DNA of 64,000 nucleotides from JAFAGX01 sp035622175 (GTDB lineage Bacteria > Acidobacteriota > Terriglobia > Terriglobales > Acidobacteriaceae), in assembly GCA_035622175.1 (NCBI GenBank), contig DASPVV010000049.1, positions 17,506-81,505 of the forward strand. The letters run 5' to 3'. Under the pieces are notes generated by a model, which saw nothing but the letters and a program-made list of their open reading frames with translations, was not told the origin of the DNA and did no database searches. The first letter of the stretch is position 1, and each line of letters begins with the position of its first letter. Position numbers and translations under genes: made by a program. This document shows positions 1 through 9,358 of this stretch, piece by piece.

Positions 1-398
1 ATCGGCGAGGAATCTTTACCTCTGTTCGGCTTCCACCCCGCCCGGCGGTTCTGTCCACGGAATGTGCGGCTTCCATGCCGCACGCATGGCATTGTCGCGC
101 TTAGAACGGCAACGCCGAGGGGCTTAGTCTGACAGATTCAGGTTGTTCCGCCGCCCGGGGTTCGCATTCCCTCCTCCCCTTGGGGGAAGCCGGGTCATGG
201 CACAGGCCGGAAATGGAACGGTCCAGGACGCAGACGACCGGGCAGATCTTAGCCTTCTTTCACCAGCTGCCGGGCATCCCACATCCGTCGGAATAGCGGA
301 CTGGCTGCTCGCGACAAACCTGCCGATTTGGTCGCCCCAGCGCCGATTCTCCTTGGTAACTTGCACCTGGCTCGGCAAACTTCCTAAGCTGAAACCTT
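1..398. other. Non-coding stretch at the left edge
   Basis: No reading frame here has protein-like composition; the open frames on both strands are low-complexity and lack ribosome binding sites. A small hairpin is visible at 64-83 (GTGCGGC, six-base loop, GCCGCAC) without a following T-run, so it is not a convincing terminator. The stretch probably holds the promoter of the PilZ gene that follows. Confidence 0.4.
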
Positions 399-1133
399 GT
401 GCGACTTCGTTCCATAATGTTATGTCGGCAATCCGACACCGTGGCGATGGTTGCGCGCGTCTGTCGCGAGTTGGGGGTCGAGTTGCAACCTTGTTCCACC
501 GCGAAAGCGGCGCTCGAAAAGTTCACCTTACAAAGGTTCCACGCGGTGATCGTCGACGATCAGGACGGTCGGAGTGCGGCCTCGCTCTTGAGTGACATTC
601 AAGCCCGCACGAGTGGCCGCAAGGCGTTGATTGTTGCACTGGCCCAAACCGATGCCCCGCTCGATGCGGTGTTCGGCGCGGGTACTCATCTTGTTATCTA
701 CAAGCCACTTACACACGACCGATTACGAAACGGGCTGCGGGCGATTCGTATCTTGATGGGGCGGCGGCAGCAGCGCTCGTCTCCTCGCATCAAGTTGAAT
801 ATCACGGCGAGCCTTACGCTGAACGAGACGGAAAAGTTTTCCGCCAAACTTTTGGACATCAGCGAAGGCGGCGCTGCATTATCCCTGCAGCGCCCATTTC
901 CCAGCGTCAAGCCCCTGAATCTGAGTTTCAGCCTTCCCGGAGAACAAGACACGATCACCACGGCTGCCGAATTGGTGTGGAAAGACATTCGCGGCAACCT
1001 GGGGATCGAGTTCGTGAACAATGACCCTGCCTTCAGTGTGCTAGTGGCAAGATGGATGAAGGCACGCTCGCTAGGAAGACCCGTGGGCACTCCGCAAGAT
1101 TTCGACCTCCGAGGCAGCGTACGGAGGCGGTGA
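399..1133 (+). CDS. Receiver-like domain fused to PilZ domain
   Basis: A 244-residue protein beginning with GTG; an in-frame ATG at 417 is an alternative start. Residues 1-105 resemble a response-regulator receiver: an acidic pair in VIVDD (Asp53/54) where the phosphorylated aspartate sits and a conserved lysine in IYKP (Lys101). The N-terminal acidic pocket is not evident, so phosphorylation is uncertain. Residues ~120-220 are a PilZ domain, with an RxxxR element at 125-129 and the DISEGG motif that bind cyclic di-GMP in this family. The protein is cytosolic and probably links c-di-GMP to an output such as motility or surface polysaccharide; the target is unknown. It is monocistronic as far as can be seen. 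Confidence 0.8.
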   Translation: MRLRSIMLCRQSDTVAMVARVCRELGVELQPCSTAKAALEKFTLQRFHAVIVDDQDGRSAASLLSDIQARTSGRKALIVALAQTDAPLDAVFGAGTHLVIYKPLTHDRLRNGLRAIRILMGRRQQRSSPRIKLNITASLTLNETEKFSAKLLDISEGGAALSLQRPFPSVKPLNLSFSLPGEQDTITTAAELVWKDIRGNLGIEFVNNDPAFSVLVARWMKARSLGRPVGTPQDFDLRGSVRRR

Positions 1134-1296
1134 GGGGTGTTCCGTATTAGTATGCCCCGCTGCGGGAATCCTTTGCCCACACTCTGACGGCATCAGCTTT
1201 CGGGGATGGCTCGGATCTCAATTTTTCAACGGCCGATCGGCACGCCCCCCTCGCAACCTGGGGTTTGCCTGCAGCGCAGCCCCAGTCGCCCTGCGC

Positions 1297-1389
1297 TCAT
1301 CGCTTGAAATACGTCCATGCGGCGAGTACCAACAAGACAAGCGCGACGATCCAAAGAGACGAATCGCTGAATCCGGTTTTCTTGGCCAT
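1297..1389 (-). CDS. Possible 30-residue single-span membrane protein
   Basis: A short minus-strand frame starts with ATG at 1389 and ends with TGA at 1297. It encodes MAKKTGFSDSSLW, then a strongly hydrophobic stretch (IVALVLLVLAAW), then a TYFKR tail. This is the pattern of a genuine single-pass small membrane protein with basic ends. No strong Shine-Dalgarno sequence precedes it, so expression is unproven. Function unknown. Confidence 0.4.
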   Translation of the reverse strand: MAKKTGFSDSSLWIVALVLLVLAAWTYFKR

Positions 1390-1637
1390 ACACCAATTTT
1401 AAGCCTAAGGGTGGATGGCTACGTGAAAAATGGAAAGTGCGGAGTACGTTCCTTCGCTTGGATCCTCTGAGTCCCGGCGCGCGTCATCCCTGCTTTGCGG
1501 CGAGTTCCTCTTCGCGCGCACGGGCACGGGATCGACCGGACTCACCTCTGTCCCCCGGGAGGGCCTGCCAATCTAGAAAAACTTGTGTATAGTGGTCCCC
1601 TTACCGGCTGAGGCCGCTTTCGGGAAAGGGTAGTGTG

Positions 1638-3356
1638 ATGAAGCGCTTCTCCCGCAGTGATTGGGTTGTTTGCTTGCTGACACCCTTCTTGCTGGTTCCG
1701 ACCCATCCCCTGCTTTGGGCGCAGGGAAGTTCGAGCGAGCGCATTTTCTTCGATACGAAAATCTTCACCGGCGATCCGCAGAATCCTTACGCCGAGGCGG
1801 TTGCGATTCGCGGTGACAAGATCCTCGCCGTCGGCGACCTTCCCGAGGTCCAAAAGGTGGCGTCCGCCAACGCCGAACGCATTGACCTTGAGGGTGGGAG
1901 TCTCTTCCCTGGGTTCATCGATTCGCACAGCCACTCGATCGACGGCGGACTCAATCTGATTTCTGCCGACGCCAGCGAGAAAGTGCAGTCCCTCGCCGCA
2001 CTGCCGGCGTTTGCCGAGGAGGCAGAAAGGACCGGCAAGGGCATGCGTGGCGACATTCTGGAGATCCTTGGTCTGCCGCTGGAGTTCTGGTCGCATTGCG
2101 ATGTCCTCAATACCCAGTTCAGCACCGGGGCTTACGCGAAGCAAAGCGTTCTTTTGCGCGGCATGGACGGGCACACGGCGTGGGCCAACCGCGCGCTCTT
2201 GCAGCGGGCCGGCATCACGGCCGACTTTCTAAAGAAGCTTTCCGCCGCGGAACGGAGTTATTACGGGGTGGACAACGACCTGCAGCCGAACGGATTCCTG
2301 GTCGACGCCGGGGTTGAGAAGATCGAGCCGCTGCTGCCTCCGCCCACAGCCGAGCGGTTGCTGGCGGCAGGGCGCGCCGCCCTCAAATATAACTACAGCC
2401 TGGGCATCACGGCGTGGCTCGATCCCTTGGCCACCGACGACGTGTTGACAGCCTACAAGCTGCTGGCGGATCAAGGGGAGCTGACCTCCCAGGTGGCGGC
2501 CTTTCCCCAGGTGTTTGCCAAGGATCCGGCGGCGGAGCTTGCCGGGGTCGAGAAGATCCGCGGGGCTTATAAGGATGTTCCCAATCTGCATGTGAGCGGA
2601 ATCAAAGTGTTCGCCGATGGCGTGGTGGAGTATCCCTCGCAGACGGCGCATCTCAGCAAGCCTTACAAGAACACGGGGCGCTACGGGGATCTCTTGTTTG
2701 ATCCCAAGAAATTTGCCGAGTTGTGTGTAGCGGCAGACAAAGAAGGTTTGATCATCCATGTACACGCCATTGGCGATGCGGCGGTGAGGGCCGCGCTGGA
2801 TGGGATTGCTGCGGCGCGCAGGGCCAACGGCGACAGCGGATTGCCGCATACGCTGACGCATGAACAGTTCGTCCAACCGGAGGATTTTCCGCGGTTTCGC
2901 CAGCTGGGTGTGCTGAGCGCATTGCAGCTCTTGTGGGCGGAGGCGAGTCCAGACACGATTGAAATTGTGAAGCCTTATCTGGACCCTGAGATCTACAAGT
3001 GGCAATATCCAGCGCGGTCGATCCTTGACAACGGCGGAGTGATCTCCGGAGCGAGCGACTGGCCGGTCTCGAGCGCGAACGTGTTCTGGGCGATTTATCA
3101 GGCAGAGACGCGCAAGGGATCGGAAGGCGTGCTCGACCCAACCCAGGCGATGCCGCGGCAGGCCATGTTCTACGCCTACACTCGTAATTCGGCGCGGGCC
3201 ATGAATCTTGATTCCCTTGGAACCATCGCCCCCGGCAAACGTGCGGATCTGGTCTTACTAGACCGCGACGTTTTGACGATCGCTCCGGAGGAAATGCGGG
3301 ACACCAAAGTCTTGTGGACGATGGTGGCGGGCAAGACCGTGTATCAGGCAAAGTGA
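1638..3356 (+). CDS. Secreted amidohydrolase, YtcJ-like (amidohydrolase family 3)
   Basis: A 572-residue protein. ATG 1638 is preferred over the GTG at 1635 because the GAAAGGG ribosome binding site ends 7 bases upstream. The N-terminus (basic residues, a hydrophobic stretch, then LLWAQG) is a signal peptide, so the enzyme is probably periplasmic. Metal-dependent amidohydrolase features are visible: DSHSHSIDGG (HxH ligands), an HAIGDAAV segment, a THEQF segment, the SDWPV aspartate motif near the C-terminus, and a closing APGKRADLVLLD beta-sandwich segment. Members of this family hydrolyse amides, formamides or imidazolones, but the substrate cannot be predicted from sequence. Confidence 0.88.
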   Translation: MKRFSRSDWVVCLLTPFLLVPTHPLLWAQGSSSERIFFDTKIFTGDPQNPYAEAVAIRGDKILAVGDLPEVQKVASANAERIDLEGGSLFPGFIDSHSHSIDGGLNLISADASEKVQSLAALPAFAEEAERTGKGMRGDILEILGLPLEFWSHCDVLNTQFSTGAYAKQSVLLRGMDGHTAWANRALLQRAGITADFLKKLSAAERSYYGVDNDLQPNGFLVDAGVEKIEPLLPPPTAERLLAAGRAALKYNYSLGITAWLDPLATDDVLTAYKLLADQGELTSQVAAFPQVFAKDPAAELAGVEKIRGAYKDVPNLHVSGIKVFADGVVEYPSQTAHLSKPYKNTGRYGDLLFDPKKFAELCVAADKEGLIIHVHAIGDAAVRAALDGIAAARRANGDSGLPHTLTHEQFVQPEDFPRFRQLGVLSALQLLWAEASPDTIEIVKPYLDPEIYKWQYPARSILDNGGVISGASDWPVSSANVFWAIYQAETRKGSEGVLDPTQAMPRQAMFYAYTRNSARAMNLDSLGTIAPGKRADLVLLDRDVLTIAPEEMRDTKVLWTMVAGKTVYQAK

Positions 3357-3437
3357 CGCCCGTCCTCGGCACACCTGAGTAGGGCTGGCCGAAGCGGGGG
3401 TGATTCCGGAAAGGATCACCGCCGTCACGCGCGGCCG

Positions 3438-3656
3438 TCAAAACTTGCTGCGGGCGATACGCTGCTGAAGAGTGTTGCGGCAGAAATCCGTAAGGCAAAG
3501 ATCCAGGGCTTGTTTGCAATAGGCAGAATTCTCTGGTGTGTCTCCGGAATTGGCAAAATCGGTGGAGAGAATGCGTTCGAGCTCGTTGTACCCGGAATTC
3601 CATTTGTTCCTGTATTCGGGATCGGCACGATTTGTGCCGTTGGTCGACCTGGGACA
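3438..3656 (-). pseudogene. C-terminal remnant of an unidentified minus-strand protein
   Basis: In this frame the minus strand reads as ordinary protein (DPEYRNKWNSGYNELERI..., ending LQQRIARSKF and TGA at 3438-3440). It has no start codon and is closed upstream by an in-frame stop at 3657-3659. Its composition is much more protein-like than the other frames. I read it as the tail of a lost gene, converging on a plus-strand remnant at 3650-3772. Family not recognised. Confidence 0.35.
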
Positions 3657-3772
3657 TCAGCAAAAGATCGGATCCATTTACCAAGGCGGACGCTAAGACG
3701 GTGGCGTTCCCGGTGCAACTTCCGCCGGATAGCGAGAAAGTGCTGACTTACCAAGTGCACTACGCCTGGTGA
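3650..3772 (+). pseudogene. C-terminal remnant resembling a DUF4139 protein
   Basis: The frame reads WDISKRSDPFTKADAKTV, then FPVQLPPDSEKVLTYQVHYAW and TGA. This matches the usual end of DUF4139-type proteins, with the W-x-I start, a DA-x-TxxF strand, a PPDSE turn, and the final TYxVHYxW strand. Nothing upstream in this frame is protein-like and no start is available. It is best read as the 3' debris of a deleted gene. The family name is from memory of the pattern and needs a profile search. Confidence 0.4.
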
Positions 3773-3890
3773 GAGCATGTCCCGATCCTCGGTTCCGCCA
3801 GCTTTCCCCAGCCGGTCCTTGGTTTGGTTAGCCGGCTCTTCGCTCGCGCGATGATGTCAGGACAGTTCGACCGCCCAGGCGAGATCCGAA

Positions 3891-5342
3891 CTAGGAACTG
3901 GCGGTTGCGCCGGTCGTCGGGCTCCGGTTACCGATCGCGCGACATTCCTGTTGCAGAAGCCTAAACAGCTCCTCCATGTGCTCCTGGCGTGTGCGGAAGT
4001 TCACGGGATTGATTCGAAACCACGCCTTTCCCTTGAGTTCGGTGGTTGAAATCCAAAAACGGCCTCCCTGCTCCACCCGCTGCGCCACTTCGGCATGCAG
4101 ATTCTTAGATTCGGCTTCCCCGAGCCCCGGATGTTTATAACGGATGCAGATCGCCGACATCGGTGGAGCACAGGCGGGCTCGAACTCCGCATCCTGGGCA
4201 GTCAGGCTGTAAAGGTGCTTTGCCTGGCGCACATTGTTATCAATCCACTCCCCGATCTGGCGAGCCCCGTATCGTTTGAAGCTCATCCACACTTTCAAGC
4301 CGCGGAAACGCCGCGATTGTTCGAATCCGTGGACATAGTACTGATAGCGCTCATGGTCTTGGTCGAGCTCGTCGGTGAGATAGGAAGGTTTTATACCGAA
4401 GGATGCGGTGAGCCGACGTTGATCCCTGACGAGCACGGCACCGGCGTCGAGTGGAGCATAGAACCATTTATGAGGATCGATGGTAATCGAGTCCGCGAGC
4501 TCGAGCCCGCGGTCGCGCATCGGCCATTGGCGCGAGAGCAGCATGCCTCCGCCGTAAGCGGCGTCCACATGCAGCCACATACCTTCGCGATCGGCAATGC
4601 GCCGCAGGGCGCGAACGTCATCGACGGCGCCCGTATTCGTCGTGCCGAACACGCCCACGATGCCCATGGGGCGGATGCCATTTACCTTGTCGCGGGTAAT
4701 CGCCTCCTCGAGCGCATCCAGCCGAACCTGAAAATTCCTGTCGGTTGGCAGCCGGCGTAGCGCCTTGCGGCCGAGACCGATGCAATCGACAGCTTTGTCG
4801 ATCGAAACATGGCGCTCTTCCGAGGCGTACACCGCCCAGCGATCCTTGATCCCGTCGTGCTGTCCTTGATCGCGCGTCACCGCGTCCCGTCCCACCTTCA
4901 GGGCGATGAAGTTTGCCATCATGCCGCCGCTGGTGAGGTTGCCTCCTGCCTTTTCGTCGTAGCCGCAGAGCTCGGTCAGCCAGCGCACCACCCGCCGCTC
5001 CATGGCGACCGCGGACGGGCCGATGGAATAGGCGCCCACGTTCTGGTTGATTGCCGAACAGATGAAGTCCGCGATGACGCCCATGGGATTGGGAGAGGGC
5101 GTGATCAGACCCATATAGCCAGGATGGCCAACATGGGTGCAATAGGGAAATAATTTGTCCTCTAGTTCGCCCAACACACGGTCCGCTGAACTGGGGTCCT
5201 GGGGCAGCGGTTCGGCAAACAGCTGATTCACCGCCCGCGGATCCGCGGCAGGAAACACCCTTTTCGTCTCGATCTGATCAAAGTAGTCGGACAGCAGGTC
5301 CACGAGCCGGTGGCCCAAATCGCGAAATTCTTGCGTATCCAT
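3891..5342 (-). CDS. PLP-dependent group II amino-acid decarboxylase
   Basis: A 483-residue protein of normal length for the aromatic-L-amino-acid/glutamate decarboxylase family. Landmarks are the N-terminal EFRDLGHRLVDLL helix, the TSGGMMANF cofactor loop, Asp260 in HVDAAYGGG (pairs with the pyridine nitrogen) and Lys292 in DPHKWFYAPLDAG (Schiff-base lysine). It decarboxylates an amino acid in the cytosol to the amine. The N-terminal layout is closer to aromatic (tyrosine, tryptophan, DOPA) decarboxylases than to GadB, but the substrate is not certain. It stands alone, with no transporter beside it. Confidence 0.88.
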   Translation of the reverse strand: MDTQEFRDLGHRLVDLLSDYFDQIETKRVFPAADPRAVNQLFAEPLPQDPSSADRVLGELEDKLFPYCTHVGHPGYMGLITPSPNPMGVIADFICSAINQNVGAYSIGPSAVAMERRVVRWLTELCGYDEKAGGNLTSGGMMANFIALKVGRDAVTRDQGQHDGIKDRWAVYASEERHVSIDKAVDCIGLGRKALRRLPTDRNFQVRLDALEEAITRDKVNGIRPMGIVGVFGTTNTGAVDDVRALRRIADREGMWLHVDAAYGGGMLLSRQWPMRDRGLELADSITIDPHKWFYAPLDAGAVLVRDQRRLTASFGIKPSYLTDELDQDHERYQYYVHGFEQSRRFRGLKVWMSFKRYGARQIGEWIDNNVRQAKHLYSLTAQDAEFEPACAPPMSAICIRYKHPGLGEAESKNLHAEVAQRVEQGGRFWISTTELKGKAWFRINPVNFRTRQEHMEELFRLLQQECRAIGNRSPTTGATASS

Positions 5343-5500
5343 GCATCATCCCCTGGAGCTAGTGTACGGCCTGCGTCAGCGGGCCGCGCTCTGCTTCTTG
5401 CGGTTCAAGCGTATCGGGGAGGATCGGTTGAGGCTTGCCAAGACGCTGCGGTTCCTTGGCTTTGGCTTGGTATCGGTTCCGATCGCAATCGCGTAGCCGA

Positions 5501-5912
5501 TCAAGCCTCATGGCCAACCATCGATCTTACCTGGATTGTGGCCAAAAAGAGGGCCGGCAGCCTGCCACTGCCGGCCCTCCTACACGGTTGTTGGAAGACG
5601 GTCACGTTCGCGGTCGATTTGCTCTTCGACTGCTGAACCGGAAATATGGGATAGGGTTTGTCCTCTCCCATGATCCCTTTCCACAAAATGCGATTGAGCC
5701 AGGCGGCATGGTTGAGGTCAGGGCCTTTGAAGTTGAAGCCTTGGGTGGCTTTGGCCCACCAAGCGCCGTCGTGCGCCGGGCACGAATGCGGCGCTCGGAT
5801 CCTGGACGGTAGTGCTCATGGCTCCGGTCGCGCCGCCCTGACCGAACCAGGCTACCGCGCATGCCGCAACCATAAGATTGATGGCCATGGTCCTGCCAAG
5901 TGAATCCCGCAT
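5501..5912 (-). pseudogene. Frameshifted small secreted protein
   Basis: From ATG 5912 the minus strand encodes a signal-peptide-like N-terminus (MRDSLGRTMAINLMVAACAV) and continues to FVPGA, after which the frame turns arginine-rich. Shifting frame there restores plausible protein: HDGAWWAKATQGFNF, PDLNHAAWLNRILWKGIMG, EDKPYPIFPVQQ. A single indel near 5780 therefore splits the gene. The restored frame runs on without a stop through the terminator hairpin at 5549-5579, so a second lesion near 5600 is likely. The NRILWKGIMG-EDKPYP segment recalls the end of some acidobacterial phosphoesterase-type secreted proteins, but I cannot name the family. Confidence 0.4.
5541..5579 (-). terminator. Rho-independent terminator, minus strand
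   Basis: A perfect 12-bp stem GAGGGCCGGCAG / CTGCCGGCCCTC (5549-5560 and 5568-5579) with a 7-base loop. Read on the minus strand the stem is followed directly by TTTTTGG. It would end transcription from the decayed secreted-protein gene at ~5600-5912, which shows that the gene was once a proper transcription unit. Confidence 0.75.
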
Positions 5913-6145
5913 ACGCGCCTCCGGATGCGCGAAAATTGCAGAATTGATGCAATGACTTGCAGGGACAAAGAAAGCGTATGTCTATTGACTTACTCGTATG
6001 GCTTTGCGTCGCCAAGACGCTCCGGCTCTAGGCCGTGCGCTTAACCATCACCGGACAAAGCTGGCCAGATGTCACAAAAGGGTTGATCGATCGCCCTACA
6101 TTCTATAGTAGAATGATAGGGATTATTGCTTTAGGGGGATTGCGG

Positions 6146-7579
6146 ATGGGACGGAGAATCGGTGGCAAGCCGGTTTCGTTCACGATCGCCATTATCGGCG
6201 GCGGGTTCAGTGGGGCGATCCTGGCAAGCAGATTACTGCGGGGGGGCACCCCGGCAGTCACGGTGGTGTTGATCGAGCGCGAAGGGTGTCCGGGACGCGG
6301 TGTGGCCTACAGCACGCACTTGGCTGGGCACCTGCTCAACGTCAGGGCGCAAGACATGAGCGCCCTCGCGGACCATCCTTCGCACTTCCTAGACTGGGCC
6401 CGCGAGCACTACGACGATCAGGCTCAACCCAGCGATTATCTGCCACGGCGCGTCTACGGCAAGTACGTCGAATCGACCCTGTGCGAGGCCATCGAGGAGA
6501 ATCCCGGGAGATTCGAATGGAAGCGCGACGAGGTGTTCGCAATCACTCCCGCAGAAGGCGGAGCGACCATCTTTCTGAAGAGCGGGAGCAGGCTTCACGC
6601 GCAGGCGGTGGTGCTGGCTTTCGGCAATTTCCCCCCGCAGGATGCGATCCTTGCCGGGCGCAAGGACGACAACCGACGCTTCGTTCCGAACCCGTGGTCG
6701 GTGAGCGCTCTCGATCGAATCGCCCCCGAGAACAGCGTGCTGCTGATGGGGTCAGGCCTAACCAGTATCGATGTTGCAATTGCGCTGCGATCGCGTGGGT
6801 TTCTGGGGAAGATCCACATGCTTTCGCGGCACGGATTACTTTCCCAGACTCATAAGCCTGCCGGCCAGTGGCCGGCCCGTTGGGATGATCCAGCCACCCG
6901 GCGCGTTCGCAGCTTGCTGCGACTGATCCGAAGCGAAATGGCGAAAGCAGAACGAGAAAACAGTGACTGGCGCGCGGTTATCGATTCCATGAAGCCCTTT
7001 GCGCAGAGCATCTGGCGGTCTCTGCCGCAACAGGAGCGGCGGCGGTTCCTTCGCCATGTGCGCGCCTATTGGGATGTACACCGTCACCGAGTGGCTCCCA
7101 ACATTGGCCGGCGATTGGAAACGGAAATGGCTCAAGGTCAACTGGAAGTCCATGCTGGCCGGATCACCGAATATCGAGAAGACGCTGACTTTGTGGAGAT
7201 ACGTTACCGCGACCGCGGTCACGGTGGGTTGAAAACGCTGCGCACGGATTACGTCATCAACTGTACTGGCCCGGAGAACGATTGCCGCAAGGTGAAGAAT
7301 CCATTGCTGAGCTGGCTCTTAACCCGCAAGCTCGCCCGCCCGGACCCACTGTTTCTGGGGCTCGACACGGCTGACAATGGAGCCTTGCTCGATGCCCGCG
7401 GCGTAGTGTCCAATTTCTTGTACACGCTTGGGCCTTTGCGCAAAGGCACTCTCTGGGAAACAACCGCGGTCCCTGAGATTCGTACGCAATTGTCGCAGCT
7501 GGCTTCCCACCTGCTATCGCGGTTTGAGCAGCAGCGGAGTGAGAATTTGACATCGGAGCAGGCAGCCGTTCCAGCCTGA
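6146..7579 (+). CDS. FAD/NAD(P)-binding protein, NAD_binding_9 / YdhS-like
   Basis: A 477-residue protein when started at ATG 6146, which has AGGGGG 7 bases upstream; the longer open frame from GTG 6035 lacks this site and adds unlikely sequence. The N-terminal Rossmann motif IAIIGGGFSGAILASRLL binds FAD. A second dinucleotide motif (VLLMGSGLTSIDVAIAL) lies around residue 195, and CTGPEND near the C-terminal third is typical of this oxidoreductase family. It is cytosolic, with unknown substrate. The next gene, the MBL/rhodanese sulfur enzyme, begins 27 bases after its stop, so they are probably co-transcribed and this flavoprotein may serve sulfur oxidation (inference). Confidence 0.82.
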   Translation: MGRRIGGKPVSFTIAIIGGGFSGAILASRLLRGGTPAVTVVLIEREGCPGRGVAYSTHLAGHLLNVRAQDMSALADHPSHFLDWAREHYDDQAQPSDYLPRRVYGKYVESTLCEAIEENPGRFEWKRDEVFAITPAEGGATIFLKSGSRLHAQAVVLAFGNFPPQDAILAGRKDDNRRFVPNPWSVSALDRIAPENSVLLMGSGLTSIDVAIALRSRGFLGKIHMLSRHGLLSQTHKPAGQWPARWDDPATRRVRSLLRLIRSEMAKAERENSDWRAVIDSMKPFAQSIWRSLPQQERRRFLRHVRAYWDVHRHRVAPNIGRRLETEMAQGQLEVHAGRITEYREDADFVEIRYRDRGHGGLKTLRTDYVINCTGPENDCRKVKNPLLSWLLTRKLARPDPLFLGLDTADNGALLDARGVVSNFLYTLGPLRKGTLWETTAVPEIRTQLSQLASHLLSRFEQQRSENLTSEQAAVPA

Positions 7580-7606
7580 GATGAGTGAATCGAGGAGGAT
7601 GGAGAC

Positions 7607-8998
7607 ATGCATGTTGAGCAGTTCTACCTGGGGTGCTTGGCGCATGCATCGTACATGCTCTCGTCAGGGGGCGAAGCGGTGGTCGTCGATCCCCAACGCG
7701 ATGTTGAGATTTATCTTGACGCTGCCGCGGCAAGGGGCACCAGGATCCGCCATATCTTCGAAACTCATCTGCACGCTGACTTCGTTTCCGGACACAAGGA
7801 GCTCGCCGCACGCACCGGCGCAGATATCTACATCGGGTCTCGCGCGAACGCGTCGTTCGATCACGTTGATGCTAAGGACGGCTTTGCATTGCGGGTCGGA
7901 AAGATGCGGATTCAAGTTTTGGAGACTCCCGGACACACGCTGGAAAGCATTTGCCTGGTGGTGATCGACGAGGAGAAATCGCCCAACCCCTGGGCAGTTC
8001 TCACGGGCGACACCTTGTTTATAGGGGACGTAGGGCGGCCGGACCTGTCGAAAACCCACACTCCCGTCGAATTGGCGGGCATGCTCTATGACAGCTTGCA
8101 CGAAAAAGTGCTCCAGTTGCCGGATGAGGTGATCGTCTACCCCGCGCACGGTGCAGGCTCACTCTGCGGACGCAGCATGCGGGCCGAACGGTCTTCCACG
8201 ATTGGCACCGAGCGCTTAACGAATTATGCGCTGCAAATCAAGAGCCGGGGAGAGTTCATCCGCGAGCTCACAGCCAATCTACCGTCCCGTCCGGAATACT
8301 TCCTCGAAGACGCGGAACTCAATCGCCAGGGGGCCCGGACTCTGTCCGAACTGCCGGATTTAGAGCCAATCTCTGCGCAGGAACTGGCGTCTGAACTGGG
8401 AAAAGGAGCCCCGGCACTCGACGTGCGTCCTGGCGACCGCTTCGCCGCGGGCCACGTGCCCGGCTCAGTCAATATCGCCCTGTCGGGCCAGTTCGCCTCG
8501 TGGGCAGCCATTGTCTTCGGCCTGTCGTCCTGCCCCATCATCATCGCGGATACAACGGAACAATGGTCGGAGGCGCGGGTTCGGTTGGCCCGTGTCGGCA
8601 TCGAAAGGGTGCGCGGATATTTGTTGGGCGGGGTGGAAGCGTGGAAGCAGGCTGGCTTCCCCTTGGCCCAAGTCCCGCAGGTTTCGGTCGAAACTCTCAG
8701 CGAATGGGAGAAACGGCCGGAGCTCTCGATCGTCGATGTTCGCCGCGAGTCGGAATGGCAGTCCGGCCACATGGTCAACGCGCTGTGGATTCCACTGGAC
8801 AAGCTCGCCTCGACTTCGCTGCCGGTCGGTTACGACCGGCTCATTGCCGTGCACTGCAAGAGCGGGTACCGGAGCATGATCGCCTGCGGTCTTTTGCGGC
8901 GAGCGGGCTTTGCGAACGTCGTCAATGTGATCGGCGGATTCGATGCATGGCGAGCGGCCGGTTTTCCTTTAGCCACCCGAGAAGAGATCGCCGTTTAG
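7607..8998 (+). CDS. MBL-fold persulfide dioxygenase-like protein with two rhodanese domains
   Basis: A 463-residue protein. Residues 1-240 are a metallo-beta-lactamase fold of the ETHE1/persulfide-dioxygenase kind: ligand motif THLHADFVSGH (53-63), then ETPGHTLES, the TGDTLFIGDVGRPDL metal-bridging aspartate and YPAHGAGS. Residues ~255-345 are a rhodanese domain with PIIIADT at the active loop, so its catalytic cysteine is missing. Residues ~355-455 are a second rhodanese domain with the active loop HCKSGYRS (Cys417). The family oxidises glutathione or protein persulfide to sulfite, and the active rhodanese passes on or receives sulfane sulfur. Its place 27 bases behind a flavoprotein and 0.9 kb upstream of an encapsulated desulfurase supports a sulfane-sulfur role. 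Confidence 0.9.
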   Translation: MHVEQFYLGCLAHASYMLSSGGEAVVVDPQRDVEIYLDAAAARGTRIRHIFETHLHADFVSGHKELAARTGADIYIGSRANASFDHVDAKDGFALRVGKMRIQVLETPGHTLESICLVVIDEEKSPNPWAVLTGDTLFIGDVGRPDLSKTHTPVELAGMLYDSLHEKVLQLPDEVIVYPAHGAGSLCGRSMRAERSSTIGTERLTNYALQIKSRGEFIRELTANLPSRPEYFLEDAELNRQGARTLSELPDLEPISAQELASELGKGAPALDVRPGDRFAAGHVPGSVNIALSGQFASWAAIVFGLSSCPIIIADTTEQWSEARVRLARVGIERVRGYLLGGVEAWKQAGFPLAQVPQVSVETLSEWEKRPELSIVDVRRESEWQSGHMVNALWIPLDKLASTSLPVGYDRLIAVHCKSGYRSMIACGLLRRAGFANVVNVIGGFDAWRAAGFPLATREEIAV

Positions 8999-9094
8999 CA
9001 GTTGGCCGACGCCCATACCGCGTTTCCAGAACATCAGAGTGATGTCGGTTTTTCTCTGGCGAGATCTCGGGGCCGGCCGTGGCATAATCTCGTC

Positions 9095-9358
9095 ATGGAA
9101 ACATCAAGCCTGGATTTCTTGTACTTGGAGAGGGATCCAAGGACGAAGCAGCCATCTGCCTGCATCTACGTGAAATCGGCTGGCAAGGAAGACTATGCCG
9201 GCGTGCGGGCAGACAAGCTGATTTCGGCTCATTGCTTGAGCTTCATCGAGCTTGACGCTGAACTCCGCCGCCTGCACGCGGAACTCGATGAGATTCGCGC
9301 CCGGGCCAAGAAGAGGTTCTATAAAGCCGAGAACGAGACGGACGCCGCCGGCGTCTAA
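9095..9358 (+). CDS. Hypothetical protein, 87 residues
   Basis: The start is ATG 9095 (METSSLDFLYLERDP); the frame is open upstream to 9002 but that part is not protein-like. The second half (ELDAELRRLHAELDEIRARAKKRFY) is a charged amphipathic helix, possibly a short coiled coil. No signal peptide and no recognised domain. There is no clear ribosome binding site. It lies between the MBL/rhodanese gene and the encapsulin gene. Confidence 0.55.
   Translation: METSSLDFLYLERDPRTKQPSACIYVKSAGKEDYAGVRADKLISAHCLSFIELDAELRRLHAELDEIRARAKKRFYKAENETDAAGV

Noticed and set aside
143..595. 150-codon plus-strand open frame overlapping the PilZ gene start
   Set aside because: Composition is arginine- and proline-rich, there is no ribosome binding site, and it overlaps a clear PilZ/receiver gene in another frame.
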